NCBI GenBank assembly: GCA_011634665.1
Contig: WAEK01000001.1
Span: 96,001 to 160,000, forward strand
From: Mortierella sp. BCC40632
Taxonomy: Eukaryota > Mortierellomycota > Mortierellomycetes > Mortierellales > Mortierellaceae
DNA: 64,000 bases
Direction of reading: 5' to 3'
Shown: piece after piece, positions 1 through 10,349 of the stretch
Layout: each line of letters begins with the position of its first letter
Position numbering within the stretch: the stretch's first letter is position 1
Notes under the pieces: generated by a model
Databases searched by the model: none
What the model saw: the letters and a program-made list of their open reading frames with translations, nothing else
Told to the model about the DNA's origin: nothing
Translations under genes and position numbers: made by a program

Positions 1-1796
1 GGATATGAAGAAGATGATGAAGACGACGATCTCGAGCGGAGGCTATCGCCTGATAGTATCACTTCCGCGGACGCTACAGCAACGCATAGGATTAGTCCTC
101 GATCAGTCGGGTCCTCGGCCTCATCTGTTTGTCAACCCTATACGGTGAAACAACTACGACATCAACAACAATATCTCCAGACTCACAGTCCACACCTTTA
201 CTCAGCACGGAGTAGTTGTTCTGCCGATGACAGTGCCTCGGTGTACTCGTATCTCTCTCAAGATCCAATCGCAGCGGCACTTCGATTGAGTCAACAGGCA
301 GAGTTAACCGAGGCCGTGGCAGACATGATGCTTCAACAAGATTTATTGATCCGACTTTGCAAAAGCTTTATCTGTTACGGTGCACCCTCACATCGGATTG
401 AATTTGCAATGGAAGCCATGTGTCGAACCCTTGGTATCGATGGATCTTTTGCATTCTTGCCAGGTCTGATGATGATTTCGTTTGGCGACTCGGATACCCA
501 TACGAGCGAGACACATCTGATCAAGTGTTCGGCAGACTTTGATTTGGGTCGGCTGTCCCGTGTGAATGGGATTGCGCGTGCCATTGTCTGTAGACAGATC
601 GAACTCGGAGAGGCATTGGATCAACTCAAGGAGATTAACACAGAACCATCCCTTTACCCAGATTGGTTATTGCTCGGAACCTATATCGTATCAAGTGGAT
701 TGATGGCCCCACTCGTGTTCAAAGGAAGTTGGTATGATATGTTGGCAGGGATGGGTCTAGGTAGCATGGTTGGGTTGACCAACCTTCTTGCGAATCGATA
801 CTCGGTATATTCGAATGTGTTTGAAGTGAGCACAAGTATCATGATCGCCTTTGTGGCCAAGGCTCTTCGAGATTATGTTTGTTTTACAGGCGTTGTCTTG
901 AGTGGTATTGTCATGTTGTTGCCTGGATTGTCGTTGACCACCTCCATCATGGAATTGTCTTCAAGAAACATGATTTCGGGATCCGTTCGTATGTTTTATT
1001 CGTTGATCTACTGTCTCTTTCTCGGGTTTGGACTATCGACAGGATCCAATCTTTGGGATGTGTTCAAGGATCCACTGCCGGGCGAATTGAATATGGGATA
1101 CTGTCATCCAGCAACAGAGCCCTGGAGATGGGTGCTGTTCCCACTATTGGCAGTGACCTACAATATCCGACTCAAGGCTAAGCCAAGGCAATGGCCGTTT
1201 ATGATCATCTGTAGCTCGGTAGGGTATGCCATTTCCGAGTTGGCGAACCAGTATTGGCCACATTCACTCCATATCTCGGCGGCGGTCAGTGCCTTTGTTG
1301 TTGGACTCTTGGGAAATATCTATGAGCGGGTCACGCATGAACTCTGTAAGTGCCACTCTCTGCCTGGGACTGATTCCTACGCTTGAGATTTACTGTGGTA
1401 AGAAGTTGGCCACTCATTTGACTTTTGTTTCATGGTTTCTCGTTTAGCTTTTATCCAGATCCTTGGAGCGATCATTTTGATTGTTCCTGGAGGAATGGGC
1501 GTGCGATCGTCCCTCTTATTGTTGGACCATTCAGGAAACGTGGCTCAAGGGACAGCATTTGCGCTCCAAATGATTATTGTGGCGTTGGGAATCGCCGTCG
1601 GCCTATTTGCAGCGACGCTTGTCGTTTATCCACGTAAGTCTCTTGATTTTGGTCTTGAACATTGCTCTGTTTTGTGAAAGCGAGAATGCCTTGAACTAAT
1701 AATCTCTCCTCTTTCTGACCTCCCTTTCTTTCTTTCTCTCCTTTTCATACCGATTACCAAGTGGGAAAGAAACGAAACGCGCTTTTGACATTTTGA
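1..1796 (+). CDS. ThrE/Prm10-type (DUF1212/DUF3815) membrane transporter, 5' partial
   Basis: Multi-pass membrane protein of the threonine/serine exporter family, whose fungal members are called pheromone-regulated membrane protein 10-like. The frame is open from base 1, so the N-terminus lies outside the window. Exons are 1-1345, 1448-1633 and 1762-1796, giving 521 visible residues. The first ~100 residues are acidic, then low complexity. The family core begins near LIRLCKSFICYGAPSHRIE, and several hydrophobic helices follow. The second exon carries the diagnostic GA-IILIVPGGMGVRSSL stretch, and the last exon adds a short basic tail (GKKRNALLTF). Family membership rests on these motifs. The substrate in fungi is not established, so export of an amino acid or organic acid is only inferred. 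The 3' end converges with VMP1. Both introns are about 100-130 nt with GTAAGT donors. Confidence 0.88.
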
Positions 1797-2282
1797 TAGC
1801 TTTCTCTAATTCTTTTGTTCACTCAACTTTGACCGTATCTTTCTTGCATCATTTTTTTTTGTAATGACTATTCCCCGCCATGGATAATCCTCCTTGTGCG
1901 TTTGTATTCTATCCATCATTGCATCGGCTTGGGCTACACATAGTTTACATGACCTTGAGCTGGCCGCTCTTTTTTTTTTTTTAGTCGTTGTCATAAAATG
2001 CTCAAAGATGAAGGAAGCGAGATTAAACAAAATGTATAGATCTAAAAAAAGGAAAAATAGGAAGTAAACAAATCAAAAGAAAAGAAAAGAAAGGAAGAAA
2101 AAACGACTAGAATCTGAGCATGCACGGAGGATGACTTTTTTTTTTTTTTTTTCTTCATCTTCTTTCCAAGGACATAGAGCGTCCATCCCAAAAAAGAATC
2201 CCGATATTGGAGCCGGCCATGAAATGAAGAAAGAAAGAAAGAAAGAAATGGAATCAGGTAACAGAAGCGTCTATTTGAAGCA
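1797..2282. other. Convergent 3' intergenic region
   Basis: Stretch between the stop codons of the transporter (+) and VMP1 (-). It is AT-rich with T-runs near 1850-1860, 1970-1982 and 2131-2150 that could serve cleavage/polyadenylation on either strand. I see no gene in it. Confidence 0.6.
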
Positions 2283-5200
2283 TCATGATGCTGACGAGGT
2301 AGATGACTTGGTACAGGTGGTCGTTATTGCTCCCGTGGCTCCTGTAGTAGATGGCATAGAAGATGAAAACGCCGTGCTAATGCCCTCACTCGAACTGTTA
2401 CTATGATAACCTTTCTTAAGTCCTGTCGAAGCTCCAAACTCTTCTGTCACAGCTACAAAGAGTGCCTTGGTGTCACCACTCCGGATCTTGCCCTCAAGTT
2501 CCTTAAGCTCCTGATCATGTCGTCGTTTGATTTGCGCCAGCGCCATCGTCTCCACGACCGACAACATAAAGTACGAGAGCATGATAAAAATGATGGTGTT
2601 CCAGATCAGACCCACAAGACTGGTCGAGTTTTCAATTTCATCTCCACCAACATGGTGCCGACTATCGCCATGAAGTGCTCCCTTTTGAGAGTTGATGCCA
2701 TCTGCAAGGAATCCATGAAGGAATGGAATTGACTGCTCCAGCCAGCTCATGAATGCTGCCAATGTATCTGCTGAGAACATCAAGATCACAAACAATGACT
2801 AGAATAGTGGTTCATGCCAATAAAAAGGGAAGAATGATTGGAAGGTTTTAGTGGTCAGAACGTCTTTAGATCAGATCAAGAGTACTTTTAGGCATTTTTT
2901 TCTTCTTCTCCTTAAAAATGCTCACCTGAATGGATGACTTGACGACAGCCTTTCCAAGGAATGTTGCGCCAAAAAAGGTTGAGAAGGGGATCAAAAAGTG
3001 TCCACAAGTGATTCCTGCCAAGTCAAACAGTGGGTTGGGGATCTAATTCGGCCATGAAGAGGAAACCAGAAAAAGAAAGATAAAACAATGAACACAAGCG
3101 TTAGTTTGTTAATTCTTATTCCTCTTTGAGCGTGAGTATGAGTGAATGAGAGAAAAAAATGGGGAAAAAAAAGTCCTCATTTCGATAGAGATGCTTACAG
3201 AGGCACAGAGGAAGATGCCAAAAAATCCAAGACGCTTCATGCCTTCGTGAACCATCAAGAGAATGCGCTCCTTGTAAGAGACAGAGTCGGGCTTCTTCAT
3301 GATCAAGTCCTCGATTGCCGCCAGTTCCTCATTCCTGTTCCCTGACAAAGCAGCTATTTTTTTTTTTTTTTTTTTTTTTTTTTGAATTAAGAAAAAAGGT
3401 CAATATAGGAGAACCTCTATCATCAATATCTGCAGAGCCAAAAACAACTTTTAACTATTCTGAGCAAATCATCCCATCCTTACCAGCTCGGGCCACAAAG
3501 TATGGAGGCAGCTCTCCGAGAGCAGTGCCAAATCCCCAAAAGAAACTTTCCCACTGCACAGCACGGAAAATGGCGTAAATGGTCAAGGGGATTGCAGGTA
3601 AAGTCTCGGGTGATTTGCAAACGAATCTAATATATATATATAAAAAGTTGGTCAGTACACAAGTAGTGGTGAGAAAGCCGTCTTGATCGATACTAATAAG
3701 ATTGACTACAGTCTCTGTGGGTTCTCTTGCTGTCTCCAGTATTGGTTGTCATGACTCTCTATTCTGTACCCTTCTTACCTGTGATCTCCCCTGACATCAA
3801 AGTCTGTATTTCCGCAATTGTGGGCTGCAAGCGTGACCTCGACAATGTGTGGCCCCAAGAAAAGGATGAACGTGTGCAGACCTGTTCCCAGACCGATTGA
3901 GGATGCGACGCCGAGCAGTGTCCAGTATCCGTACCAAATCAGTCCTGACTCTGCATGCTTCAATAGCTATTGGATACAACACAAAAAGTATGCACGTCAG
4001 GAGATGCAAGGGTCAGACTTGGCTCTGGGCCTTTGGAAATTAACTCAATTACACATAATATGTCCCTCTAAGCGGGTCTCGCTAGGCTGTTGTGTGTGGT
4101 GTCAGGAACACAAAAAAGAAAAAGTGGACTGAGGTCGATCTCATAAGGTTTTCCTGGATAGCTCAAGGCGTGCGTAGTACGTGTCATACAGCAGATGCGG
4201 GTTGGCAGGGGTGGAGAAGGGGGGGGAGGGGTTGATGGAAATGTGCGCCGTCTAAAAATAAGAGAGAAAGAGAAACGCCAACCACCTCTTCCCGCTGAGG
4301 GGGCACTTACCGGCTGGTGAGCTCCGTCGGTCTGGTACACAAAGTAGACAATGGCGGTCAACAAGGGCAACACGACGAGGAGATACTGTTGCGAGACAAT
4401 CCAGAGGAGCAACATGCGGAACTCATGAAGCAGGTACAACACAAAGTACGACAGCACCGTTGTAGGCGATGTATACACTGAGATCTCCTGGCGCTGCGTT
4501 TCCAGTGCAATCCGGCGGCGATTAATGAAATCTAGAAATATAAAGGTTGGATCAGTCAAGTTAATATCCGCAGATCAATATCTCATAAAGGGTAGTACTC
4601 TTTTCCTTTTCATTCTCTTTCTCTTTCCCTCTCTTTTCGTATGGCGCAGTGACATAGTGCTTCCACTACGCCTTGTGACACGTCTTTATCCTTTGTCCAT
4701 GGTCAGTCGTACCTGTGAAGTGGGCTGAGAAACTATTGGACCGTGATGACATCCGGGACCGGGCAGGACGCGTGCGAACCGCTTCCTTGGACTCGCCCTC
4801 CTGGAACGATCGAGGAACATCATTGTCCTTTGATGGCTCTTGAGGGTGGAGTGATTCAGGTTCAGCGGTGACACTTTGGCCAAGAACTGGCTGTCCAACA
4901 ATCTCGATCGTGGTTGCCGCAGCGGACGCTGTTGTAGTAGTCGTGGTCGTCGAGGTAACGGTGGTCGTTGATGAAATCGTCGTGACAGCTGCAACAGTAG
5001 TGGCAGGAGCAGCAGGGGTGGAAGAGGGAGCAACAGGAGCGGTCGAGGAGCGTTCCAGGTTTTTTAGTCGCTTTTTAAGTGCACTCTTGTTTCCTGTTGT
5101 CAACTGACCCTTTTGCCGCAACAGTTCCCGTAGCTGTGGTATAGAATAGTTGCTCCACGTGTAGACCCGGTGGCCACCAGCGCCGGCTTCATGGGAGCCA

Positions 5201-5501
5201 GAAGTACTTGACGCTGCATCCGAGTCTTCGTCGTAGTCTTCCATCTGGTTTTGACCCTGGCTCGCATCGCTGCAAGGGGGCAGTTGTTGGGACGTTATGC
5301 GTTTCCATGAATGCGAGAGAATGCACACCGTGCGGGACAAAAGAAAAGTAATGGAGGATGAAAGTAACGATATAAGTCCCAGGCATTGGATGAGAAGACT
5401 AGACGAGCAACCAGTGTGGGAGATTGCTGGGTTAATGCAGAACAGGGTCAAAGTTACCTCTGGATCAGGTGGTTAAACATGTTGTTCTGGTAGTAGGTCA
5501 T
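2283..5501 (-). CDS. VMP1: Vacuole membrane protein 1 (VMP1/EPG-3 type) with N-terminal SAP-like motif
   Basis: ER multi-pass protein of the VTT/DedA family. In animals and Dictyostelium VMP1 acts as a lipid scramblase needed for autophagosome formation and ER contact-site control. Exons on the minus strand: 5501-5458, 5269-4713, 4531-4311, 3966-3779, 3626-3484, 3341-3199, 3042-2926 and 2798-2283; they sum to 643 codons (642 aa). Core matches to VMP1 include [38 protein letters not shown] and [20 protein letters not shown]. The core starts near residue 200. The first 200 residues are extra compared with the ~400-aa animal protein: an acidic start, a SAP-like helix-extended loop-helix at residues ~57-90, then a Thr/Ala/Pro-rich linker. 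The ATG at 5501 was chosen because it is in frame across the first intron. A further splice acceptor at 5539 implies an upstream 5' UTR exon. Confidence 0.93.
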
Positions 5502-8477
5502 GACGGGCGTCGAAATGAGGACCGATCCAAGTCCTTTTCTGGAATCAGTCGAGATGCAAATGTCCGAGGTTAGCAGATGATCCGAGGTTCGGGCGCATGT
5601 GCCAGCACAGGCGCTCGAGACAGAGATTGTGAGAGAAAGGAGGAGTAGCCGACGGGGGCAGCAAGAATGGAAGGTGGGATCAGATGCTGGGGGTGGGGAT
5701 GAGAAGAACGGTAGCTTTCGGTGGGCTGTTGTGAGAGCCAGCGGAAACTATAAAAGAGGTTGCTGGGACAGTCGACAATGCCAGCCGGCGAAAGATCGTT
5801 GGATGGATGAATGAATGAATGGGTGGCAAGGTGGGATGGCGCAGACGCAGGAGGAGAGACAGAGAAGAGAGAGAGAGAGAGAAAGAAAGAGATGCGTCTG
5901 GACACAAGCTGCTCTACGCGGAGTCGCCCAAACGGGATTCGCACTAGCAAGACTGGCTCAAGCAATGAAATGCGAGCAGGCGCACGGAACCTGATCGCAA
6001 GGCCAGCACGGGGTGGAGAGGATGCAGGTGGAGGAGAGAAGAAGAAGGTAATGGATGATAGGCGTTGGTTGGATAGAAGTGTGGCGAGAGGAGGAGGAGG
6101 AGAAAGAGGAGGAGGAAAGGGGAGAAGATGGATGGGGCGAAAGAAAAGGAAAAGCGAAAAGCCGAGAGTCGAAGATGGAATCCGATGGATAAAAAAAAAT
6201 CGATCAGGGCTCAGCTCAGGAGAAGAGGATGCACACACAAGGGGACAGGAAAGGAAAGAAAAAAAAGGAGGCTATGGATGGGCAAAAAGGCGTGTTGGGG
6301 GGGGGAGGAGGAGGAAGGAGAACCCGATCCCGAGCTTTTAATGGGGAAGGTGGGGAGAAGAGAAGAAACAGAAACAGAAGACGAGGTAGGAGAGATGAAG
6401 GGATGGATGGATGGATGGATGGATGGATGGATGTAAGGATGGAATGTCAATGACGATAGAGACGATCCAGATGGATGCAGAGCGGAAGAGAGAGAGAAGA
6501 AGAAGAAAAAGAAAAAGAAAAAGAAGAGAGAGAGAGAAAGAGAGAGAGAGAGAAAGGAGAAGGAGAAGGAGAGAAAGCAAAAAGTACAAAGTCACCACCA
6601 ACCACCACCTACCTACCCACCTACCTTCTACTACTTACCCATCACTTACCCACCACTACCCACTCTACCCATTACCCACCGCCTGAACAAAGCCGTCCTC
6701 TCCTCTCGGTAAGAACGGCCATTCCGAGACCGTCGGAGGATGGTTCCCTAGACAAAAGGGTCAAAGCCTGCTTCGCCCTTTATCCTTCGCTTCGCACTAT
6801 CGCTCCATCCTTCCCTGTTGCTGTACCTCTTCACTCCTTCACCTGCTATATCCCCATCTGCTGAACAATGGCCAGCGGGAAAGACGCTCTGTGCCGAGAA
6901 AAGATCTACTCCTTGCCTCCCTAACAGGTATGCAAGGCTTGTTTCCTGAGAAATCTGTAAGGCATGCGTGTTTCCCTGGTCGACCCCCACGTCTGGCTGC
7001 TGACCACCGGCCAGGCGCTGGGTTGGTCAAGCGGGCTTTCGATTTTTTTTCCTTTGACTCTGTCGCATGTTCCTCGAATGGCAACTGGCAATTGCCCAAT
7101 TGCTCACTCTCTTTTCCTCTATTTCTCTCTTTCTCTCTCTCTCTCACTCTCTCCCGACACTTTGTAAAGTGTATCTCTTTCACCCGTCCAACCCCGCTCT
7201 CGCTAAGCTTTCTCGAGTTCAAAAGAATGGTGTACCAGTGCTCGTTTCGAACAAGAAGAAAGGGTGTTGACGCGATGCTTTCGTATCCTCCCAAAATGAA
7301 CCCCTGTCTAGCCCCTGTGTGTGTGTGTGTGTGTGTGCATCAAGCCTTGCATGACCAAGGCAAAGGCGAACAGCATCATAAATCATTGTGTACCAGCCGT
7401 CTTTTCTTATACAGCTGCCCAATGATCTCTCCATGCATGCTTACTTCTCCACTCCAGGAGGGGGGGGCGAGGCGGGAGAGAGGATGAAAAGATAGAGGCG
7501 GGACGGGGAACTCTACCCCGAGAATAATTTTCTCTCTTTCTCTCTTTGAGCTAAAGATTACTGATCTCTCATTCGAATCGAACGCAGAATGCAGGAATCG
7601 TCCTGGATCAAGTGGACTGTGCTAAAAAAAAGAGGGAGAGAGATTTGCGCTTCTCTCTTTTGATACAGACAGTGCCACTGCCATGCTCTGTGTCTCCCAA
7701 AAGATACCAAGCCCTTGATACGCAAACACAAGTACTTCATTTGGGCAAACAAGGGACATCACCAGGAATATTCTCTTCATAGAAGAAAAAGAAAAGGAGA
7801 ATGAAGCGTTCGGTGCCTGTGCGTTCCTACGCAAACAGATCCAATGCCTGAGTTCCTTTCGATCTACAGTTTTTTTTTTTTACATTTGTATAAAACTAAC
7901 ATCAGCGTTCCTGAGAGGGTGCAGAAGAACTCCCTGTTTAGCAGATACTATCCAGTGGTTCGGGCCACTTGAACACTGTTAGATCCAACATAATGATTGC
8001 GACTTAGAGATATGGCTGACTCGGGTACTAGACTCTAGACTCGGCTTGAGGCTCGAGACTTTTTGTTGTAGATCTCGGAAGATCGGACATCTCTGTAGGA
8101 TGGGATTGGACAATGGATGATCTGTGATACATCTTACCAGAAGCCTCTTAATGTCAATTCTCTTGACATTTCTTTATTGGCTTCATAAAAGATTTTTTTT
8201 TCCTTAGTGCCCGCCCGTCCATGCTCTGCCAAAGGACATGTTCAAACCATTTTTTTTTCCTATTCACTTGCGCGAACCATTGAGACATCAAAAGAAACCA
8301 TTAAGTGCTCAAAACAGTAGACGGGACACTGCAGCTCATGGAATAGAAAAGAAGCGTGGGAAAGAAAAAAGAGGGCGCCGACGAGGAGTGGGCACGATTT
8401 GTCGACATGGATGGATGGATGCATGGGTGGATGAGCCATTTTTCTTGATGAAGGAAAAAATGAAGAGCAAAAGTAAA
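5502..8477. other. VMP1 upstream region and gene-free stretch
   Basis: No protein gene recognised. The VMP1-proximal exon edge is at 5538, with a CTAAC branch-like site just upstream on the minus strand, so a 5' UTR intron is likely. From about 5810 to 6570 the plus strand is nearly all purine (GA/GGA/GAAA repeats), which makes the VMP1 sense strand pyrimidine-rich, as upstream of other genes here. Open frames in this part are compositional artefacts. From 6700 to 8260 the sequence is ordinary intergenic DNA with a short GT run near 7318-7337. Confidence 0.55.
6401..6433 (+). repeat. (GGAT)n tetranucleotide microsatellite
   Basis: About eight tandem copies of GGAT inside the purine-rich tract upstream of VMP1. 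The same unit recurs at 25737-25787, and shorter runs occur at 8409-8430 and near 13584-13598. Confidence 0.85.
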
Positions 8478-8561
8478 GGGCCGAACCGGGAATTGAACCC
8501 GGGACCTCTCGCACCCTAAGCGAGAATTATACCACTAAACCATCCGGCCAAGTACTTGAAA
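8265..8561 (+). repeat. Left arm of 297-bp inverted repeat containing a tRNA-Pro gene
   Basis: Aligns base for base, without gaps, to the reverse complement of 8651-8947. Only three mismatches are visible (8276, 8288, 8295), all near the outer end. The inner end of the arm is the shared stretch ending AAGTACTTGAAA. The spacer is 89 bp (8562-8650). Confidence 0.95.
8478..8549 (-). tRNA. tRNA-Pro (AGG), copy 1
   Basis: A 72-nt cloverleaf read on the minus strand, the mirror copy of 8663-8734. The acceptor stem GGCCGGA pairs with TTCGGCC. The anticodon stem CTCGC/GCGAG encloses loop TTAGGGT with anticodon AGG. The T-arm contains GGTTCAATTCC (B box), and the D-arm GTTTAGTGGTA fits the A box. There is no intron. 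Overall form resembles yeast tRNA-Pro. T-rich sequence downstream on the sense strand can serve as the Pol III terminator. Confidence 0.93.
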
Positions 8562-8650
8562 TCATGGGTTCTCGAAGCCATAACCTTCTTTTGAGGTCCG
8601 ATTCTAGAATTCTATAGCTGAATATTGATATATGTTTCTATCGAACTGAC

Positions 8651-8947
8651 TTTCAAGTACTTGGCCGGATGGTTTAGTGGTATAATTCTCGCTTAGGGTG
8701 CGAGAGGTCCCGGGTTCAATTCCCGGTTCGGCCCTTTACTTTTGCTCTTCATTTTTTCCTTCATCAAGAAAAATGGCTCATCCACCCATGCATCCATCCA
8801 TCCATGTCGACAAATCGTGCCCACTCCTCGTCGGCGCCCTCTTTTTTCTTTCCCACGCTTCTTTTCTATTCCATGAGCTGCAGTGTCCCGTCTACTGTTT
8901 TGAGCACTTAATGGTTCCTTTTGGTGTCTCAATGGCTCGCGCAAGTG
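8651..8947 (-). repeat. Right arm of 297-bp inverted repeat containing a tRNA-Pro gene
   Basis: Reverse-complement partner of 8265-8561, about 99% identical. The arm includes the whole second tRNA and about 210 bp of its 3' flank. The flanks are therefore duplicated along with the tRNA, so this is a segmental inverted duplication rather than two independent tRNA genes. Confidence 0.95.
8663..8734 (+). tRNA. tRNA-Pro (AGG), copy 2
   Basis: A 72-nt tRNA with 7-bp acceptor stem (8663-8669 with 8727-8733), anticodon AGG in loop TTAGGGT, intact A and B boxes and no intron. It is identical to the minus-strand copy at 8478-8549, and the two are transcribed away from the shared 89-bp spacer, head to head. 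A T-rich run at about 8750-8756 can terminate Pol III. Confidence 0.95.
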
Positions 8948-10349
8948 GATCGGGAAAAATAAAGAGAAAAAACAACAACAACAAAAAAAAAAAAAAGGGC
9001 GGTGAATTTTGCTGAGTCCTACAGCTGCTGTCGATTAGGCTAAAGTCATAGCACGGAGGGACTAAAGGTTGAGGCCTCGATATCAGACGAGTTGACCCTT
9101 TCGACTTGACTGATTGGGAGCCGCTCTCGGACCCCTCGGACCCCCTGCCCTAGCTGTAGATTTGCCTTTTGACCTGCCTCTCCTGATAGCTCACCTTTGT
9201 GCCCTATCTTGATTTCTCCCATCTGCTTTGTATTTTTATCTTCAACTATATCGTTTCTGGGTCGTCCCCCTCCACTTCCCCTTTATGTTTAGATAGTTTA
9301 TTTTTCTTTTCAAAAAGAGGCAGCGGAGGCTATGTCCTTTGCAGAGCATGGACAGACGTGCTCCGACGAATAAACCCTCTCACGAGGCGGATAAAAAAAA
9401 AAAGGTCGAGGCCTCAACTGCTACTGCTCCTCAAGGCAAGAAGTCAAATAGGCAATAGTTGCCTTTTCTGCAGTGTATGGATGGATGTGGTGTATCGATT
9501 TGCAACAATCTCAAAGTTGAAGCGAGAAGAGAGGTACCAAGCTTGGGTCTGTCTTTTTTTTTTTGTCAGTTCTAGTCCGAGAAAGCAACCATGTCATTCT
9601 GAGGAAGAACCTTTTTTTTATTTTAAAAAAAAAGAGAAATGGGCACTCCTAATTGTCTGCTTAAAAATGACTGAATGACCGTTGGATGAGGGTGTACCCT
9701 CAAGGTTAGAGAGCCTTTGGTGGCGGGTGGGACACTTTGCCCCCCTCGCAGACCAGAATAGAGAGAATAAAATAAAAAGGAGGAAAAGGAGAGGGTTCGA
9801 AAATCTTGCCCCAATTTGGCTTTAACGGTTGAGTCTGGAGGCATTGAGGAAGAATTTTTTTTAAAAAAAAAAAAGGAGGGTGCCTGACCAGACTATTATC
9901 TAGTTTTTGATCATGCCACCTAGAACAGAAAGTCAGCTCTGTGTCCTCCTACTCTCTGGACATCCAATGCTCAAAAGAAGATGATGGATAGCAAAGCATC
10001 AAATAGTATGGTCGACATAAACACTACAGCACAGGATGGTATTGGCCGCATTGTATTCTTCATTTCCCCAAACAGACTTGGACAGATTTCCTTTTTTCTC
10101 TTGTTTGTCTGGCGAGCGGTCCCGGCGCCAAGACAAGGGCTTTATTGTATCCCTTGTGGTCTTTTCTCTTCCTTCTTCTCTTTTCTTATATAGAATGTAT
10201 ACATATATAAATATATCTTTCTCCCTCAGCTTCCTATCACGAGCAGCCCTGGGTGTTTTTCAATGAGCAGTTCATTACAGGCAAGATCATATCAACATTT
10301 TTTTTTTAAAAAAAAAAAAAACGGCCTCCTCAAGTGACAAAGAGATTTC
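8735..10349. other. Gene-free stretch between tRNA and ERO1 3' end
   Basis: Holds the outer part of the inverted repeat to 8947, then plain intergenic DNA with A/T homopolymers (for example near 9866-9874 and 10300-10320, where T-run meets A-run as a short palindrome). No coding potential convinced me. Confidence 0.55.

Noticed and set aside
5570..6601. Several Ser/Phe/Leu or Arg/Glu-rich open frames upstream of VMP1
   Set aside because: Products of GA/CT microsatellite composition; no start context or domain.
8238..8519. Mirror-image open frames of 84-93 codons in the inverted repeat
   Set aside because: They run through the tRNA genes; similarity comes from the palindrome itself, not from a protein family.
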